A DNA stretch of 37,057 bases from Symploca sp. SIO3C6 (GCA_010692425.1 JAAHHJ010000050.1:1-37057), one strand, 5' to 3'. Positions 1-8,088 are shown, counted from the first letter of the stretch. Numbers and translations: made by a program. Notes: a model not told the origin generated them from the sequence alone.

Positions 1-2
1 TT

Positions 3-104
3 GAACACTGGTGGCACAAAGTCAAAACAGCGATTAGAAAAGAGTTGCCTAAGTATAATTTTGATGTCCACAAAGCGGCGGATGCAGCCTTTCAGTATTT
101 GTAA
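3..104 (+). mobile_element. IS630-like transposase, C-terminal end (partial CDS)
   Basis: An open frame enters from the left edge and stops at TAA 102-104, giving 33 residues. It reads EHWWHKVKTAIRKEL and ends in AADAAFQYL. The pattern of E-H-W-W, a basic helix and a final AF-x-x-L resembles the C-terminus of IS630-superfamily DDE transposases, where the Glu is the last catalytic acid. That is family knowledge; only the tail is visible, so the subtype and the integrity of the element are unknown. No terminal inverted repeat or target duplication could be identified in the roughly 120 bases that follow. Confidence 0.6.
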
Positions 105-198
105 ACACACCAGCGCGCAGCGCTATAATTTCTAGAAAGGAATAAAATATTAAAGTGCTACGCTCGTCCTCCCCACCATGTAGACGGATGGGGAAGAC

Positions 199-250
199 GT
201 ACTCGGGTACAGATGAGTACTATTACTTTAGTACTCGGGTACAGATGAGT
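199..250. repeat. Direct repeat, 20 bp copies 32 bp apart, spanning the moeB stop
   Basis: The 20-mer GTACTCGGGTACAGATGAGT occurs at 199-218 and again at 231-250. The second copy encodes the last residues of MoeB (SSVPEY) and is followed on the minus strand by TAA at 228-230. The first copy lies just past the stop, so the 3' end of the gene has been tandemly duplicated with a 32-bp period. The protein is unaffected because the stop codon lies between the copies. Confidence 0.85.
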
Positions 251-1400
251 CAATTTCGCGACTCCAGGCAGTAATTCCGCCTTTAACATTGACGCCTTCA
301 ATGCCAACACCCTTTAAAATTGCTAAGGCTTTAGCTGAGCGCCCTCCCATCTTACAATGAGCAATCAACTGATGACCATTGAGCAGTTCTTTAACTTTCT
401 CAACACCAGGACCTCTTTCAATTTCTGGCAGTGGTATCAGGGTTGAGCCAGGAATAGAGGCAATCTCGTACTCATTGGGATTGCGGACATCAAGCAAGAC
501 AAAACCATCTTTACCACTATCGAGGAGTTGCTTTAGTTCTTGCACTGTCATCTCTGAGATTTCCATCTTGCTTTGACGCTCCTGCTCTTTGGCTTGAGGG
601 ATTCCGCAGAATTGTTCGTAGTCGATGAGCTTGTCAATAACTGGTCTTTCTGGGTTAGGTCTGAGCTTCAGTTCGCGGAAGCTCATATCTAAGGAATTGT
701 AAAGCAATAAGCGCCCACTAAGGGTATTGCCTTTCTTCAGGATGATTTTGACAGTTTCTGTTGCCTGAATCAAACCAATAATCCCTGGCAAAATTCCCAA
801 GACGCCTCCTTCGGCACAGGAAGGTACCATTCCTGGTGGTGGTGGCTCTGGGAACAAATCGCGGTAGTTGGGACCACCTTCGTAGTTAAACACCGTTGCC
901 TGCCCTTCAAACCGGAGAATTGAGCCATAGACATTGGGCTTGTTAAGCAAGACGCAGGCGTCATTTACCAGATAGCGGGTAGGGAAGTTATCGGTGCCAT
1001 CTACTACGATGTCATAGGGCTTGATAATCTCCAGAGCATTTTCGGAAGTTAAACGGGTTTCGTAAAGGTCAATCTGACAGTTGGGATTGATTTCAAGAAT
1101 ACGATTTTTGGCGGATTCAATTTTGGGCTTGCCTACCCAAGATGTTCCGTGAATCACTTGTCGGTGCAGATTGGAACTATCGACAATATCAAAGTCGACA
1201 ATGCCAATATGTCCGACACCAGCAGCGGCTAAGTAAAGCAGTAAAGGCGATCCCAGCCCGCCTGTACCGATGCACAAGACACTGGCGGCTTTAAGGCGCT
1301 TTTGACCTTCTAGCCCTACTTCTGGCAAGATCAGGTGTCGGGAATAGCGTCCGTATTCTTCTTTGGTCAGCTGGATTTCATCCAGATTGGGATTTAACAT
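228..1400 (-). CDS. moeB: Molybdopterin-synthase adenylyltransferase MoeB with C-terminal rhodanese domain
   Basis: This 390-residue E1-like enzyme should adenylate the C-terminal glycine of a sulfur-carrier protein (MoaD/ThiS type). Its rhodanese domain should supply sulfur for thiocarboxylation in the cytosol. Visible motifs are GTGGLG at 45-50 (nucleotide loop), DGTDN at 134-138, the SCAEGG loop with Cys195, and a rhodanese domain at about 285-388 with active-site Cys349 in HCKMGGRS. Both CxxC zinc pairs of E. coli MoeB are missing: the first position reads NYRDLF and the second NPERPVID. I believe this zinc-less form is common in cyanobacterial relatives, but I could not check. The ATG at 1400 is preceded by AGGAG at suitable spacing. 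The JAMM peptidase gene upstream on the same strand fits sulfur-carrier chemistry. Confidence 0.93.
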   Translation of the reverse strand: MLNPNLDEIQLTKEEYGRYSRHLILPEVGLEGQKRLKAASVLCIGTGGLGSPLLLYLAAAGVGHIGIVDFDIVDSSNLHRQVIHGTSWVGKPKIESAKNRILEINPNCQIDLYETRLTSENALEIIKPYDIVVDGTDNFPTRYLVNDACVLLNKPNVYGSILRFEGQATVFNYEGGPNYRDLFPEPPPPGMVPSCAEGGVLGILPGIIGLIQATETVKIILKKGNTLSGRLLLYNSLDMSFRELKLRPNPERPVIDKLIDYEQFCGIPQAKEQERQSKMEISEMTVQELKQLLDSGKDGFVLLDVRNPNEYEIASIPGSTLIPLPEIERGPGVEKVKELLNGHQLIAHCKMGGRSAKALAILKGVGIEGVNVKGGITAWSREIDSSVPEY

Positions 1401-1564
1401 GGCAGTCTCCTAGGGAGAACAAAACTAATAGCTTCTGGTGGAAATTGACATTGAGCATTAAGGCAACCAATTTTGGCTATTGGCTTTTGAGCAAGGTAAC
1501 ATATCGCCACCACTAGTATTGGAAATTAAGAATCAGCAGTGGCGAACGAAGGTAGACTCGACTT

Positions 1565-2032
1565 TCAAACTATAAGCATTTCCTCTAGTTGGAATTGGTG
1601 ATTGTCATCAAGTCTCCAGCTTTTGAGTTCACCAGCTTTACCCTGTTGAACGGAAATTATAATATATGAATACCTTTGCCAGGCGATCGCTCGGTCAAAT
1701 TCTGAGGGAATGGCTTGGTGATCTGGGTGAGAGTGATAGATTCCGATTATATCTAGTTGGCGATCGCGTGCGTCTTTTTGTGCCTTGAGTAGGACTATTG
1801 GTGCAATCGAGAAGCTACTGGCTTTACTAGAGGAGCGCCATTGAGAGCTATTGATGGTCATGAATTGGTCAGCTGTTTGTTGATCCCAACTGTTGTCTGT
1901 TGGCTTGACATCGATTAAGGTTTTGCTCTCGCCACTAATTTTACCAACTAGCAAACCGCAGCATTCCTCTGGGTAAGTCTTTTCTGCATGGACTTTAAGT
2001 TTCTGGATCTGGTCATACTGGATGTTTAACAC
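1565..2032 (-). CDS. JAMM/MPN (Mov34) family metallopeptidase
   Basis: This 155-residue single-domain protein has the complete zinc-protease signature. A conserved Glu lies in PEECCGLLVG (22/23), then HSHP gives His100 and His102, followed by Ser110 and Asp113 in the HxHx7Sx2D spacing. Bacterial members cleave after the di-glycine of ubiquitin-like or sulfur-carrier proteins; mycobacterial Mec, which processes CysO, is the known precedent. Here it lies 164 bp upstream of moeB on the same strand, so a role in maturing or recycling a sulfur carrier is a reasonable inference. No carrier gene is present in the window. The start is GTG at 2032; no in-frame ATG lies nearby. It is full length for the family. 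Confidence 0.88.
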   Translation of the reverse strand: MLNIQYDQIQKLKVHAEKTYPEECCGLLVGKISGESKTLIDVKPTDNSWDQQTADQFMTINSSQWRSSSKASSFSIAPIVLLKAQKDARDRQLDIIGIYHSHPDHQAIPSEFDRAIAWQRYSYIIISVQQGKAGELKSWRLDDNHQFQLEEMLIV

Positions 2033-2099
2033 TGCCAGTTAATCGTAAGTGAGGTGTCATTGTATGCCAGTATGATAGCTATGAGCGCATGGCATAGCG

Positions 2100-3266
2100 A
2101 TGGATAATTCCATGACTGTAACTCAACCTCACGAAAGTTTACCATCCTTTTTTCATCAGTATGCTCACCAAAAACTGAGTATACAGGATCAGGAAGTGCG
2201 CGAGTCGCTCCAGCGAAGACAGATTCCTCTAGGCAGGATTCCCAGGCTTGAAGAAGCTTATAAAATTTCCTTTGACATCAACCGCAATATTTCTTTAAAT
2301 TTTATAGAAAATCAGGTATTGCAACAAATTGAAGTTGCCGCTGATTTTATTCGTGATTTCCAGATTGGAATTCTCGGTCAACGTCAGGGAATATTTCAAC
2401 TATACGAAGTAGAAATTGCTATTGATCACTACCTTAGAAATACATTAATTTTTGAAGCTGGTAAACTATCAATATATATCCCCTATTGTCAGAGCAGGTT
2501 TCTAGGTCGCTATCTTCAAGATCAGGAACTCAAAAAACTCTGGAACCGAGGTAAACACCTTGCCAAAGATTCCCCTGTCCGTAAAATTTGGTGGTTATTT
2601 AACCCAATTGGTGAGTTTCGTTCTAACCTCAGGGCAAGCTTGGTATTAGCGGCACAAAAGCAAATTTTAGGAATTGACAAACTTTTTCTCAAGTTTGGAC
2701 TTACTGAACTCAGCGATAGTTATACTCAACCGCCAGAAAATCTAGCTGTGGATGATAAAAACTCTAGTTTCAAAGATAGTGTAATTACTTTTTTGAAGGC
2801 TAGTGTAAATGAAGAAAAACTAGGGTTGGATCTAGAGCTTGCCCTCAAAGAACAGGATGATTCAAAATTAGTTCAGCTCCTGAATTTATATCGGAAAAAC
2901 TTAACAAACTCTACACAAATGGAGGAACTAATTGAAACCAGCGCCTTAAGTTTACAGGAGGTAATCCACCAAGAGCAATCTCAAGTTAAAATCAAGATGT
3001 TTGGGTTTGTCAATGTGGGCAATTACCACCGCATTGATGTGGAACTTAATCTTAGCTCAGGCTACTTAAAAAAATATGTTGAAATCATTCCTAGAAAAGC
3101 AGAAGTCAAAGCCATTCAATTCGGATTTGTGAATGTCTACACCATCGATGATATTACAGTAAAACCCAGCTTTCATAGTGCGATTAAAGTTAATTTTGAA
3201 GCTGCTGCTTTAGAAAGTGCTTTGAGAGAATTATTTCCTCAGGATAGTTTACTTGCTCCTAAGTAA
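2100..3266 (+). CDS. Conserved-looking hypothetical protein with two FGFVNV repeats
   Basis: I do not recognise this 388-residue protein. It has no signal peptide or membrane segment and is rich in charged and aliphatic residues, so it is probably soluble and mostly helical up to about residue 290. The C-terminal 90 residues look beta-rich and contain the hexapeptide FGFVNV twice, at 301-306 and 341-346, suggesting a duplicated 40-residue unit. Codon use looks like that of its neighbours. The first ATG (2100) is used; a second in-frame ATG lies four codons on. Its last 28 bases overlap, tail to tail, the 3' end of the minus-strand ABC ATPase gene. It diverges from the JAMM gene across a 67-bp spacer that must hold both promoters. 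Confidence 0.8.
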   Translation: MDNSMTVTQPHESLPSFFHQYAHQKLSIQDQEVRESLQRRQIPLGRIPRLEEAYKISFDINRNISLNFIENQVLQQIEVAADFIRDFQIGILGQRQGIFQLYEVEIAIDHYLRNTLIFEAGKLSIYIPYCQSRFLGRYLQDQELKKLWNRGKHLAKDSPVRKIWWLFNPIGEFRSNLRASLVLAAQKQILGIDKLFLKFGLTELSDSYTQPPENLAVDDKNSSFKDSVITFLKASVNEEKLGLDLELALKEQDDSKLVQLLNLYRKNLTNSTQMEELIETSALSLQEVIHQEQSQVKIKMFGFVNVGNYHRIDVELNLSSGYLKKYVEIIPRKAEVKAIQFGFVNVYTIDDITVKPSFHSAIKVNFEAAALESALRELFPQDSLLAPK

Positions 3267-3958
3267 AGTTGTCCCACTTTTGGGTCATTAAGTAACTCTT
3301 TCCCTGGTCCTTCAAAGCGATCCCGCCCTGTATCTAGTACATACCCACGATCAGCCATTGCTAGGGCTTTCTGGGCATTTTGTTCAACTAAAACAATCGC
3401 CTTACCTGCTTGATTAATCTTAGCAATCTGCTCGAATACGCTATTAACTAGAATCGGCGATAAAGCAGCAGAAGGCTCATCAAGTAGCAGCAAATCAGGA
3501 TCAAGCATTAATGCCCTTCCCATTGCCAGCATTTGGCGCTCCCCTCCAGAGAGAGTGCCTGCCCTCTGGCGGCGGCGTTGAGCCAGCTTAGGGAACATGG
3601 TAAAAATTTTGTGTTTGAGTGGCTTCAAAGAGTCATTACGAATGAAAGCGCCCATTTCCAGATTTTCTTCTACAGATAAGGTAGAAAACACATTAGCAAT
3701 TTGGGGCACGTAGCACATCCCTCGAGCTACGATTTGATCGGACTTTAAGCCTACAATGTTTTCACCCTTGAAGGAAATACTGCCTTGATTAGGGGTTAAT
3801 AGCCCAAAGATAGTTTTGGCGAGAGTTGACTTACCAGCACCATTAGGTCCAATCACCGCTACTAATTCACCTGGTTCAATTCGGAAATTTATACCTTGTA
3901 GGATATTGAGATCCTGGATATAACCTGCATAAACATTTCTTACTTCTAATAAGCTCAT
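3239..3958 (-). CDS. ABC transporter ATP-binding protein, LivF/branched-chain amino-acid type
   Basis: This 239-residue ATPase has all core motifs: Walker A GPNGAGKS (37-44), Q-loop Gln86, signature LSGGE (136-140), Walker B LLLLDEPS (157-163), and VEQN in place of the usual switch histidine region, as in LivF proteins. LivF-type subunits power uptake of branched-chain or other neutral amino acids, or of urea (UrtE), together with a LivG partner, two permeases and a binding protein. None of those partners is in the window, so it is an orphan subunit or the rest lies elsewhere, which is usual for cyanobacterial Nat systems. The ATG directly follows the stop of the ferredoxin gene (TAGATG), so the two are probably co-translated. 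Confidence 0.88.
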   Translation of the reverse strand: MSLLEVRNVYAGYIQDLNILQGINFRIEPGELVAVIGPNGAGKSTLAKTIFGLLTPNQGSISFKGENIVGLKSDQIVARGMCYVPQIANVFSTLSVEENLEMGAFIRNDSLKPLKHKIFTMFPKLAQRRRQRAGTLSGGERQMLAMGRALMLDPDLLLLDEPSAALSPILVNSVFEQIAKINQAGKAIVLVEQNAQKALAMADRGYVLDTGRDRFEGPGKELLNDPKVGQLYLGASKLS

Positions 3959-4186
3959 CTATTGGATAATTTTTTGTAAATCTGGTCTCTCTTCCGGTAA
4001 AATAGCCTTTTCTACTGGACAGACTTGTAAACAGATTCCACAATCAATACAAGTAGAAAAGTCAATCCAGTACCAGTCAGTACCCTTAACATTTTTGCCT
4101 GGGCCTTGATGAATGCAAGCAACTGGACAAGCGGCGACGCAATCAGCGACACCTTCGCAGGTATTAGTAACAATTGTGTGCGACAC
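3959..4186 (-). CDS. Dicluster (seven- or eight-iron) ferredoxin
   Basis: A 75-residue electron carrier. The first cysteine group is Cys10-x5-Cys16-x3-Cys20-Pro-x2-Cys24. The second is Cys46-x2-Cys49-x2-Cys52-x3-Cys56-Pro. The second group is a standard [4Fe-4S] motif. The wide spacing in the first resembles Azotobacter FdI-type seven-iron ferredoxins, so a [3Fe-4S] or [4Fe-4S] cluster is possible there. The start appears to be GTG at 4186, since no ATG is available in frame. The stop TAG abuts the ATG of the LivF-type ATPase, an odd pairing because the two products have no known joint function. Its redox partner is not evident from context. Confidence 0.88.
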   Translation of the reverse strand: MSHTIVTNTCEGVADCVAACPVACIHQGPGKNVKGTDWYWIDFSTCIDCGICLQVCPVEKAILPEERPDLQKIIQ

Positions 4187-4264
4187 AGCTTTCTCTTTGT
4201 TGAAGGATTCGGCAAAACTTGCTGAGTTAATCAGCTATTTCTAGACTACCAATTTGGTTGGGAG

Positions 4265-4304
4265 GGGGAGAGGGGGAGAAGGGGAGATGGGGAGAGGGGG
4301 AGAG
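4265..4304. repeat. Octamer tandem array GGGGAGAN x5
   Basis: Five consecutive 8-bp units run GGGGAGAG, GGGGAGAA, GGGGAGAT, GGGGAGAG and GGGGAGAG between the ferredoxin start and the end of hisZ. The same unit on the other strand forms the array at 27415-27470. G-runs of four at regular spacing could fold as a G-quadruplex on the plus strand. Such short tandem repeats are typical of cyanobacterial intergenic DNA. Confidence 0.85.
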
Positions 4305-4328
4305 AATTTTGGGGAATTTCTCCAATCT

Positions 4329-5564
4329 CTATCTCATAGTCTCAATTGTTGGCGTACCATCAGCTTTAATCCAGGCAAGGTAAGTGACGCGGCGACGACG
4401 GGCGTATTCGCGAATTTGATCTGCATCTCGCCCCCCTAAATCCATCTCCACCCGCACCAAATGCTCAGAATCCCTGAGTTTTTGGGCATAACTAAAAGCT
4501 GCCGCTTCAGCTTGGGGTGTCTGGGCAATCACTAACCAGTCACTAGCTGCTAACTGACTAGGTAGCTGACTACTAGAGAGCAAAACATTATGTAGCTCTT
4601 CAATATAGAAGCAAAAACCGATTCCTGGGTAGGTTTCTCCCTGAGGATGATACAGCCCTAAAAGTTGATCATAACGACCACCACTACAAATTACTCTTTG
4701 ATTACTATCGGTATCACTGACAACTTCAAAGACGATGCCGCTGTAATAATCAAAGGTTTGAACTAAGCTCAGATCAAGAATTAGATTACAAGCATTGTCG
4801 CAGCTGTGGTTAATCAGTTCGATTAGGGATTTGAGATTGTTAACAATTTCATACTCTGACGGCTCTAAATCTAAGCTAGTAATCTGTTGCAAAACCTCTA
4901 AAGGACATCCCCGTAAATTGAATAAAAACAATGCTCGTTCTCGCAATTGTGGTGATAGGGGTAGAGTTTCCAAGGCAACTCGATCCAAATTGGCAATTGC
5001 TTGACGCACCTTATATCTTACTGAGGTTGGGAAGGGAGAAAGCAGAGAGCGCGTTAGCCCAGCTTCTCCCAAAATTAAGTGCCATTGCTGCAACCCCAAA
5101 TGTTTGAGAGCATCTGCCAGCAAGAGAATAATTTCCGCATCTGCCAACAGCCCACCTGCACCTAAGAGTTCCACTCCCGAATGGTAAAACTCTGATTGAC
5201 GCCCGTGATTACCGATTTTTGGGCGACGGAAGACAGTGGCTCCATAATAGAGTCGTTGTGGCAGAGATAAACTTGCTTGAGTCTGACTCCCTGCCAGTCG
5301 TGTTGCCATTGCCCGTGCAATCGAAGCGGTTAATTCCGGGCGTAGTCCCAGAGTACCCTCTTCAGCATCATGGAATTGGATAACTGTTGAACGTTCGATA
5401 GCACCACCTGCCATTAAGGTATCCAACCACTCCAAAGTGGAAGTGATAATCCGGTGATACCCCCAGCGTTGAAATACCTGTTGTACATTGTTAATAATCC
5501 AGCGTTTTTGGGAAACTTCTAGGGGAAGTAAATCCCTTGCACCTGCTGGTGGTTGATGAACCAT
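4329..5564 (-). CDS. hisZ: ATP phosphoribosyltransferase regulatory subunit HisZ
   Basis: This 411-residue protein has a class II histidyl-tRNA-synthetase-like fold without the tRNA-binding part. HisZ partners the short form of HisG in the first step of histidine synthesis and confers feedback control. Recognisable elements are the N-terminal PPAGARDLLP, the GLRPELTASIAR motif-2-like segment, YYSGIVFEV, and the GGRYDQLLG loop followed by PGIGFCF. The C-terminal 70 residues form a small alpha/beta domain like the HisRS anticodon-binding region. The length is normal. Its ATG overlaps the TAA of the upstream J-domain gene (TAATG at 5564), so translation is coupled. No hisG is in the window, as expected for scattered cyanobacterial his genes. 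Confidence 0.93.
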   Translation of the reverse strand: MVHQPPAGARDLLPLEVSQKRWIINNVQQVFQRWGYHRIITSTLEWLDTLMAGGAIERSTVIQFHDAEEGTLGLRPELTASIARAMATRLAGSQTQASLSLPQRLYYGATVFRRPKIGNHGRQSEFYHSGVELLGAGGLLADAEIILLLADALKHLGLQQWHLILGEAGLTRSLLSPFPTSVRYKVRQAIANLDRVALETLPLSPQLRERALFLFNLRGCPLEVLQQITSLDLEPSEYEIVNNLKSLIELINHSCDNACNLILDLSLVQTFDYYSGIVFEVVSDTDSNQRVICSGGRYDQLLGLYHPQGETYPGIGFCFYIEELHNVLLSSSQLPSQLAASDWLVIAQTPQAEAAAFSYAQKLRDSEHLVRVEMDLGGRDADQIREYARRRRVTYLAWIKADGTPTIETMR

Positions 5565-6490
5565 TACTTTTTCTTACCGCCAAACATTTTGCCAAATAAG
5601 CCGGAACCACCAGATTGATTCACTGATTTGTCTTGAGGTGACTTAGGAGGCGCAGACTTGCTGCCACCGGCTTTAGTAGACCGACTTTCGATGAACTTCT
5701 TGCATTTTAAGGCCGTTTCGTCCTTAGGATTCAATTGCAAGGCTTTATTAATGTGTACTTTAGCCATTGCCACCTGTTTTTGCTTTAAATAGGAGTAACC
5801 AAGCAAACTATGATACTCACTATGATCTGGCTTTTGCTTGAGTCCCTCTCGCAATTCTAGAACGGCGGCGGCAAAATTCTCTTTCCCTATATATGCTTTG
5901 GCGCGACGCAAATGAGGGTCTACAGGGGAAGGTGGTGGGGGAGGGGGCGGAGTATTATTTGATTCATTTCCACGATTATTTGAAATACTATCGTCTTTAC
6001 CGCTATCACGCTTAACCTTGCCATTGAGCATCAAGTAAACCATATTGAGTTCGCTTAGAGCAGCAATGGCATCTAAAACTTCCCCTAGAGAGTTGTACTG
6101 CTTAGCAGCCAAGTTGTTAACTGAACTTTTGTAGGAGTTTTCTAAACCCACACCGGCTTGGAATAATTTTTTAGCAGCTTCGCTAGCAATGGGAACTTTC
6201 TTATCATCGGTAGCTAGACGCTTACCCAAGCGCTCCAGCATCACCAGGTATTCACGATCATCTTTAGACAGCTGTTCATAGGCAGGATTAACAAGCTTTG
6301 AAAGCAGTTGATTTGCCTGTTGCTTTTCGGCTTCACCTTCAGCTTTAGAGCTGTCAGGATGGAGATTACGAGCAATCTTAAGATACCTTTTACGGACTTC
6401 TTTTTTATCGGCACCAATGGGGATACCTAAAACGGCATGATGATCAGTAAAGTCAAACTTAAAGAGTCCGCGTTCAATTTGAAAAGACAT
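5564..6490 (-). CDS. J-domain protein with C-terminal TPRs
   Basis: A 308-residue soluble co-chaperone-like protein. The N-terminal J domain (about 14-80) contains HPD at 44-46, the motif that stimulates DnaK-type Hsp70 ATPase activity. A helical middle part follows, then a run of seven prolines near 180-190. Two tetratricopeptide units lie at about 195-265, and the tail is Ser/Gly/Lys-rich, ending GLFGKMFGGKKK. No zinc-finger or DnaJ C-terminal domain is present, so it is a class III type whose TPR part probably selects a client. The gene overlaps the start of hisZ by one base. The start is the ATG at 6490; its 5' flank to the inositol-monophosphatase gene is 163 bp. Confidence 0.88.
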   Translation of the reverse strand: MSFQIERGLFKFDFTDHHAVLGIPIGADKKEVRKRYLKIARNLHPDSSKAEGEAEKQQANQLLSKLVNPAYEQLSKDDREYLVMLERLGKRLATDDKKVPIASEAAKKLFQAGVGLENSYKSSVNNLAAKQYNSLGEVLDAIAALSELNMVYLMLNGKVKRDSGKDDSISNNRGNESNNTPPPPPPPSPVDPHLRRAKAYIGKENFAAAVLELREGLKQKPDHSEYHSLLGYSYLKQKQVAMAKVHINKALQLNPKDETALKCKKFIESRSTKAGGSKSAPPKSPQDKSVNQSGGSGLFGKMFGGKKK

Positions 6491-6653
6491 AGATAGCTCT
6501 CCAATATCCGAGCCGAAATAATTGTTTCTAGTATGTCCTAGATTTTGGTATAGCTGCTAAACACTTCATTTCAATTGCCTTGAGAAACACCAAATATCGA
6601 AGATTTGAATTTAAAGATTTGGTAAAGTCGGCAATTTTTTAGTCATAAATCCA

Positions 6654-7475
6654 TTACCAAGAAGACAAAGGCGATACGGTGGAAAGTTCTTTACTCAGTG
6701 TCTCGTGAATTTGACCATTTGTCGCCAGAATCCTGCCAGAATTAATATCTAAGCTAGTACCGTCGTAAGCTGTCACGGTGCCGCCTGCTTCCTCTACTAG
6801 CACAATCCCAGCAGCAATATCCCAGGGAGAAAGCCCGCGCTCCCAATAGCCATCGAGTCTTCCAGAGGCAACATCAGACAAATCAATGGAAGCAGAGCCG
6901 CTGCGGCGCACCCCCTGTGTCAGGTGAGTTAGATGACAGAATTCGGCATAGTTATTGTCTGGGGTTTCTCGTCGATCATAGGCAAAACCAGTTACCAGGA
7001 GACTCTTAGCCAGTTGTGAGGTTTGGGAAACTCTAATTGGGCGTCGATTACAAGTTGCTCCCAAGCCTCTAGCAGCGCGAAATAGCTCATGGCGAAAGGG
7101 ATTATAAATTACTCCCACTTGTGGTATTCCTGAAATCAGCAAACCTATAGAGGTTGCAGCCATAGGGTACTGGTGAGCATAATTGGTGGTGCCGTCTAGG
7201 GGATCAATTGCCCAGAGATATTCATTCTGCTGGTTTCCCAATTGACCAGATTCTTCTGCAAGAATAGAGTGTTGGGGTAGATGACGCTGTATTACCTTGA
7301 GAATCTCTGCCTCAGCTTGTTTATCTGCAGCAGTAACTAAGTTTCCAGCGACTCCTTTTTCTTCTACTTCTTCCAATTTCCCCCAGTAGTCTTGCAAGAT
7401 GACGCCAGCTGCCATTGCGGCTTCGGTGGCAATGTCGAGGAAAGTTTGCAGTTGTTCGGGGGTATGTTGACTCAT
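6654..7475 (-). CDS. Inositol monophosphatase family protein
   Basis: A Mg2+- and Li+-type sugar phosphatase of 273 residues counted from the ATG at 7475. A TTG 30 bases upstream would add ten residues, but the ATG better matches family length. Motif A is seen as AEES (Glu74, Glu75) followed by DPLDGTTN with metal ligands Asp91 and Asp94. Motif B is WDIAAG near residue 215. Family members hydrolyse myo-inositol-1-phosphate, fructose-1,6-bisphosphate, histidinol phosphate or PAP, and the substrate cannot be fixed from motifs. The presence of hisZ two genes away makes histidinol phosphate one candidate, but that is speculation. It is likely cytosolic. Confidence 0.9.
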   Translation of the reverse strand: MSQHTPEQLQTFLDIATEAAMAAGVILQDYWGKLEEVEEKGVAGNLVTAADKQAEAEILKVIQRHLPQHSILAEESGQLGNQQNEYLWAIDPLDGTTNYAHQYPMAATSIGLLISGIPQVGVIYNPFRHELFRAARGLGATCNRRPIRVSQTSQLAKSLLVTGFAYDRRETPDNNYAEFCHLTHLTQGVRRSGSASIDLSDVASGRLDGYWERGLSPWDIAAGIVLVEEAGGTVTAYDGTSLDINSGRILATNGQIHETLSKELSTVSPLSSW

Positions 7476-7542
7476 TTGTATTGGAGTAACAGGAGCTAAA
7501 AGCAATTGCTATTCGTAGACTACCAGTTACTAGTGCCGAAAG

Positions 7543-8088
7543 CTAATGATGTTGACGCCTAAACTCTGAGGGTGACAAACGCATTGGTTGTTCTGGATTC
7601 CAAATTCCATATCCCATAATTCTGGCGTATTCCTGAGCTTTGATCAGGCGAGTATCATATTTATTATTAGGAATTCGCGGTGCAGCTAGGGCATAACCTT
7701 CTTTCACTAGCTGCTCGTTGAGTAATGCGCCATTGTACCAAGCATATGCTAGGGAACGACCAAAACTATCTTGCTTCTGTATATCTGGTTCAAACAGAAC
7801 AGTTTTTAAGACACTTTGCCCATCGCTCACTTCGCTAATAAGTTTCTCAAGGCGCTTTTTGGCAGCTAATCCCCATGGTTTTTGCCTTAAATCTGGTGCT
7901 TCAATGCCAATCAACCTTACTGGCTCAATCAGTGGTGGTACCTGTTTTGGGTTAAGTACCTCTAATGTTTGTCCACTAACTACCCGTTGTACTTTCAGGG
8001 TAATTCCCTTAGGAAGATGCTCTGATTGGCAACCCGCCAGTAAAATAAGACAACAGCAGACTATATAGAAGAGCTTCCTAATCCTCAT
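7543..8088 (-). CDS. Staphylococcal-nuclease-like (SNase) lipoprotein, degenerate active site
   Basis: The reading frame is open upstream to 8163, but the ATG at 8088 puts a proper lipoprotein signal at the N-terminus: MRIRK, a hydrophobic core, then LAGC with lipidated Cys20. That gives 181 residues. The SNase fold is recognisable from VRLIGIEAPD (58-66) and FGRSLAYAW. The DGDT motif that carries catalytic calcium ligands in SNase is SGQT here (38-41), the second Asp is Glu63 and the general-base Glu is Asp66. The arginines are kept. Calcium-dependent nuclease activity is therefore doubtful; nucleic-acid or other binding at the membrane is possible. The gene start lies 11 bp inside the end of the ferredoxin gene, suggesting one transcript. 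Confidence 0.85.
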   Translation of the reverse strand: MRIRKLFYIVCCCLILLAGCQSEHLPKGITLKVQRVVSGQTLEVLNPKQVPPLIEPVRLIGIEAPDLRQKPWGLAAKKRLEKLISEVSDGQSVLKTVLFEPDIQKQDSFGRSLAYAWYNGALLNEQLVKEGYALAAPRIPNNKYDTRLIKAQEYARIMGYGIWNPEQPMRLSPSEFRRQHH

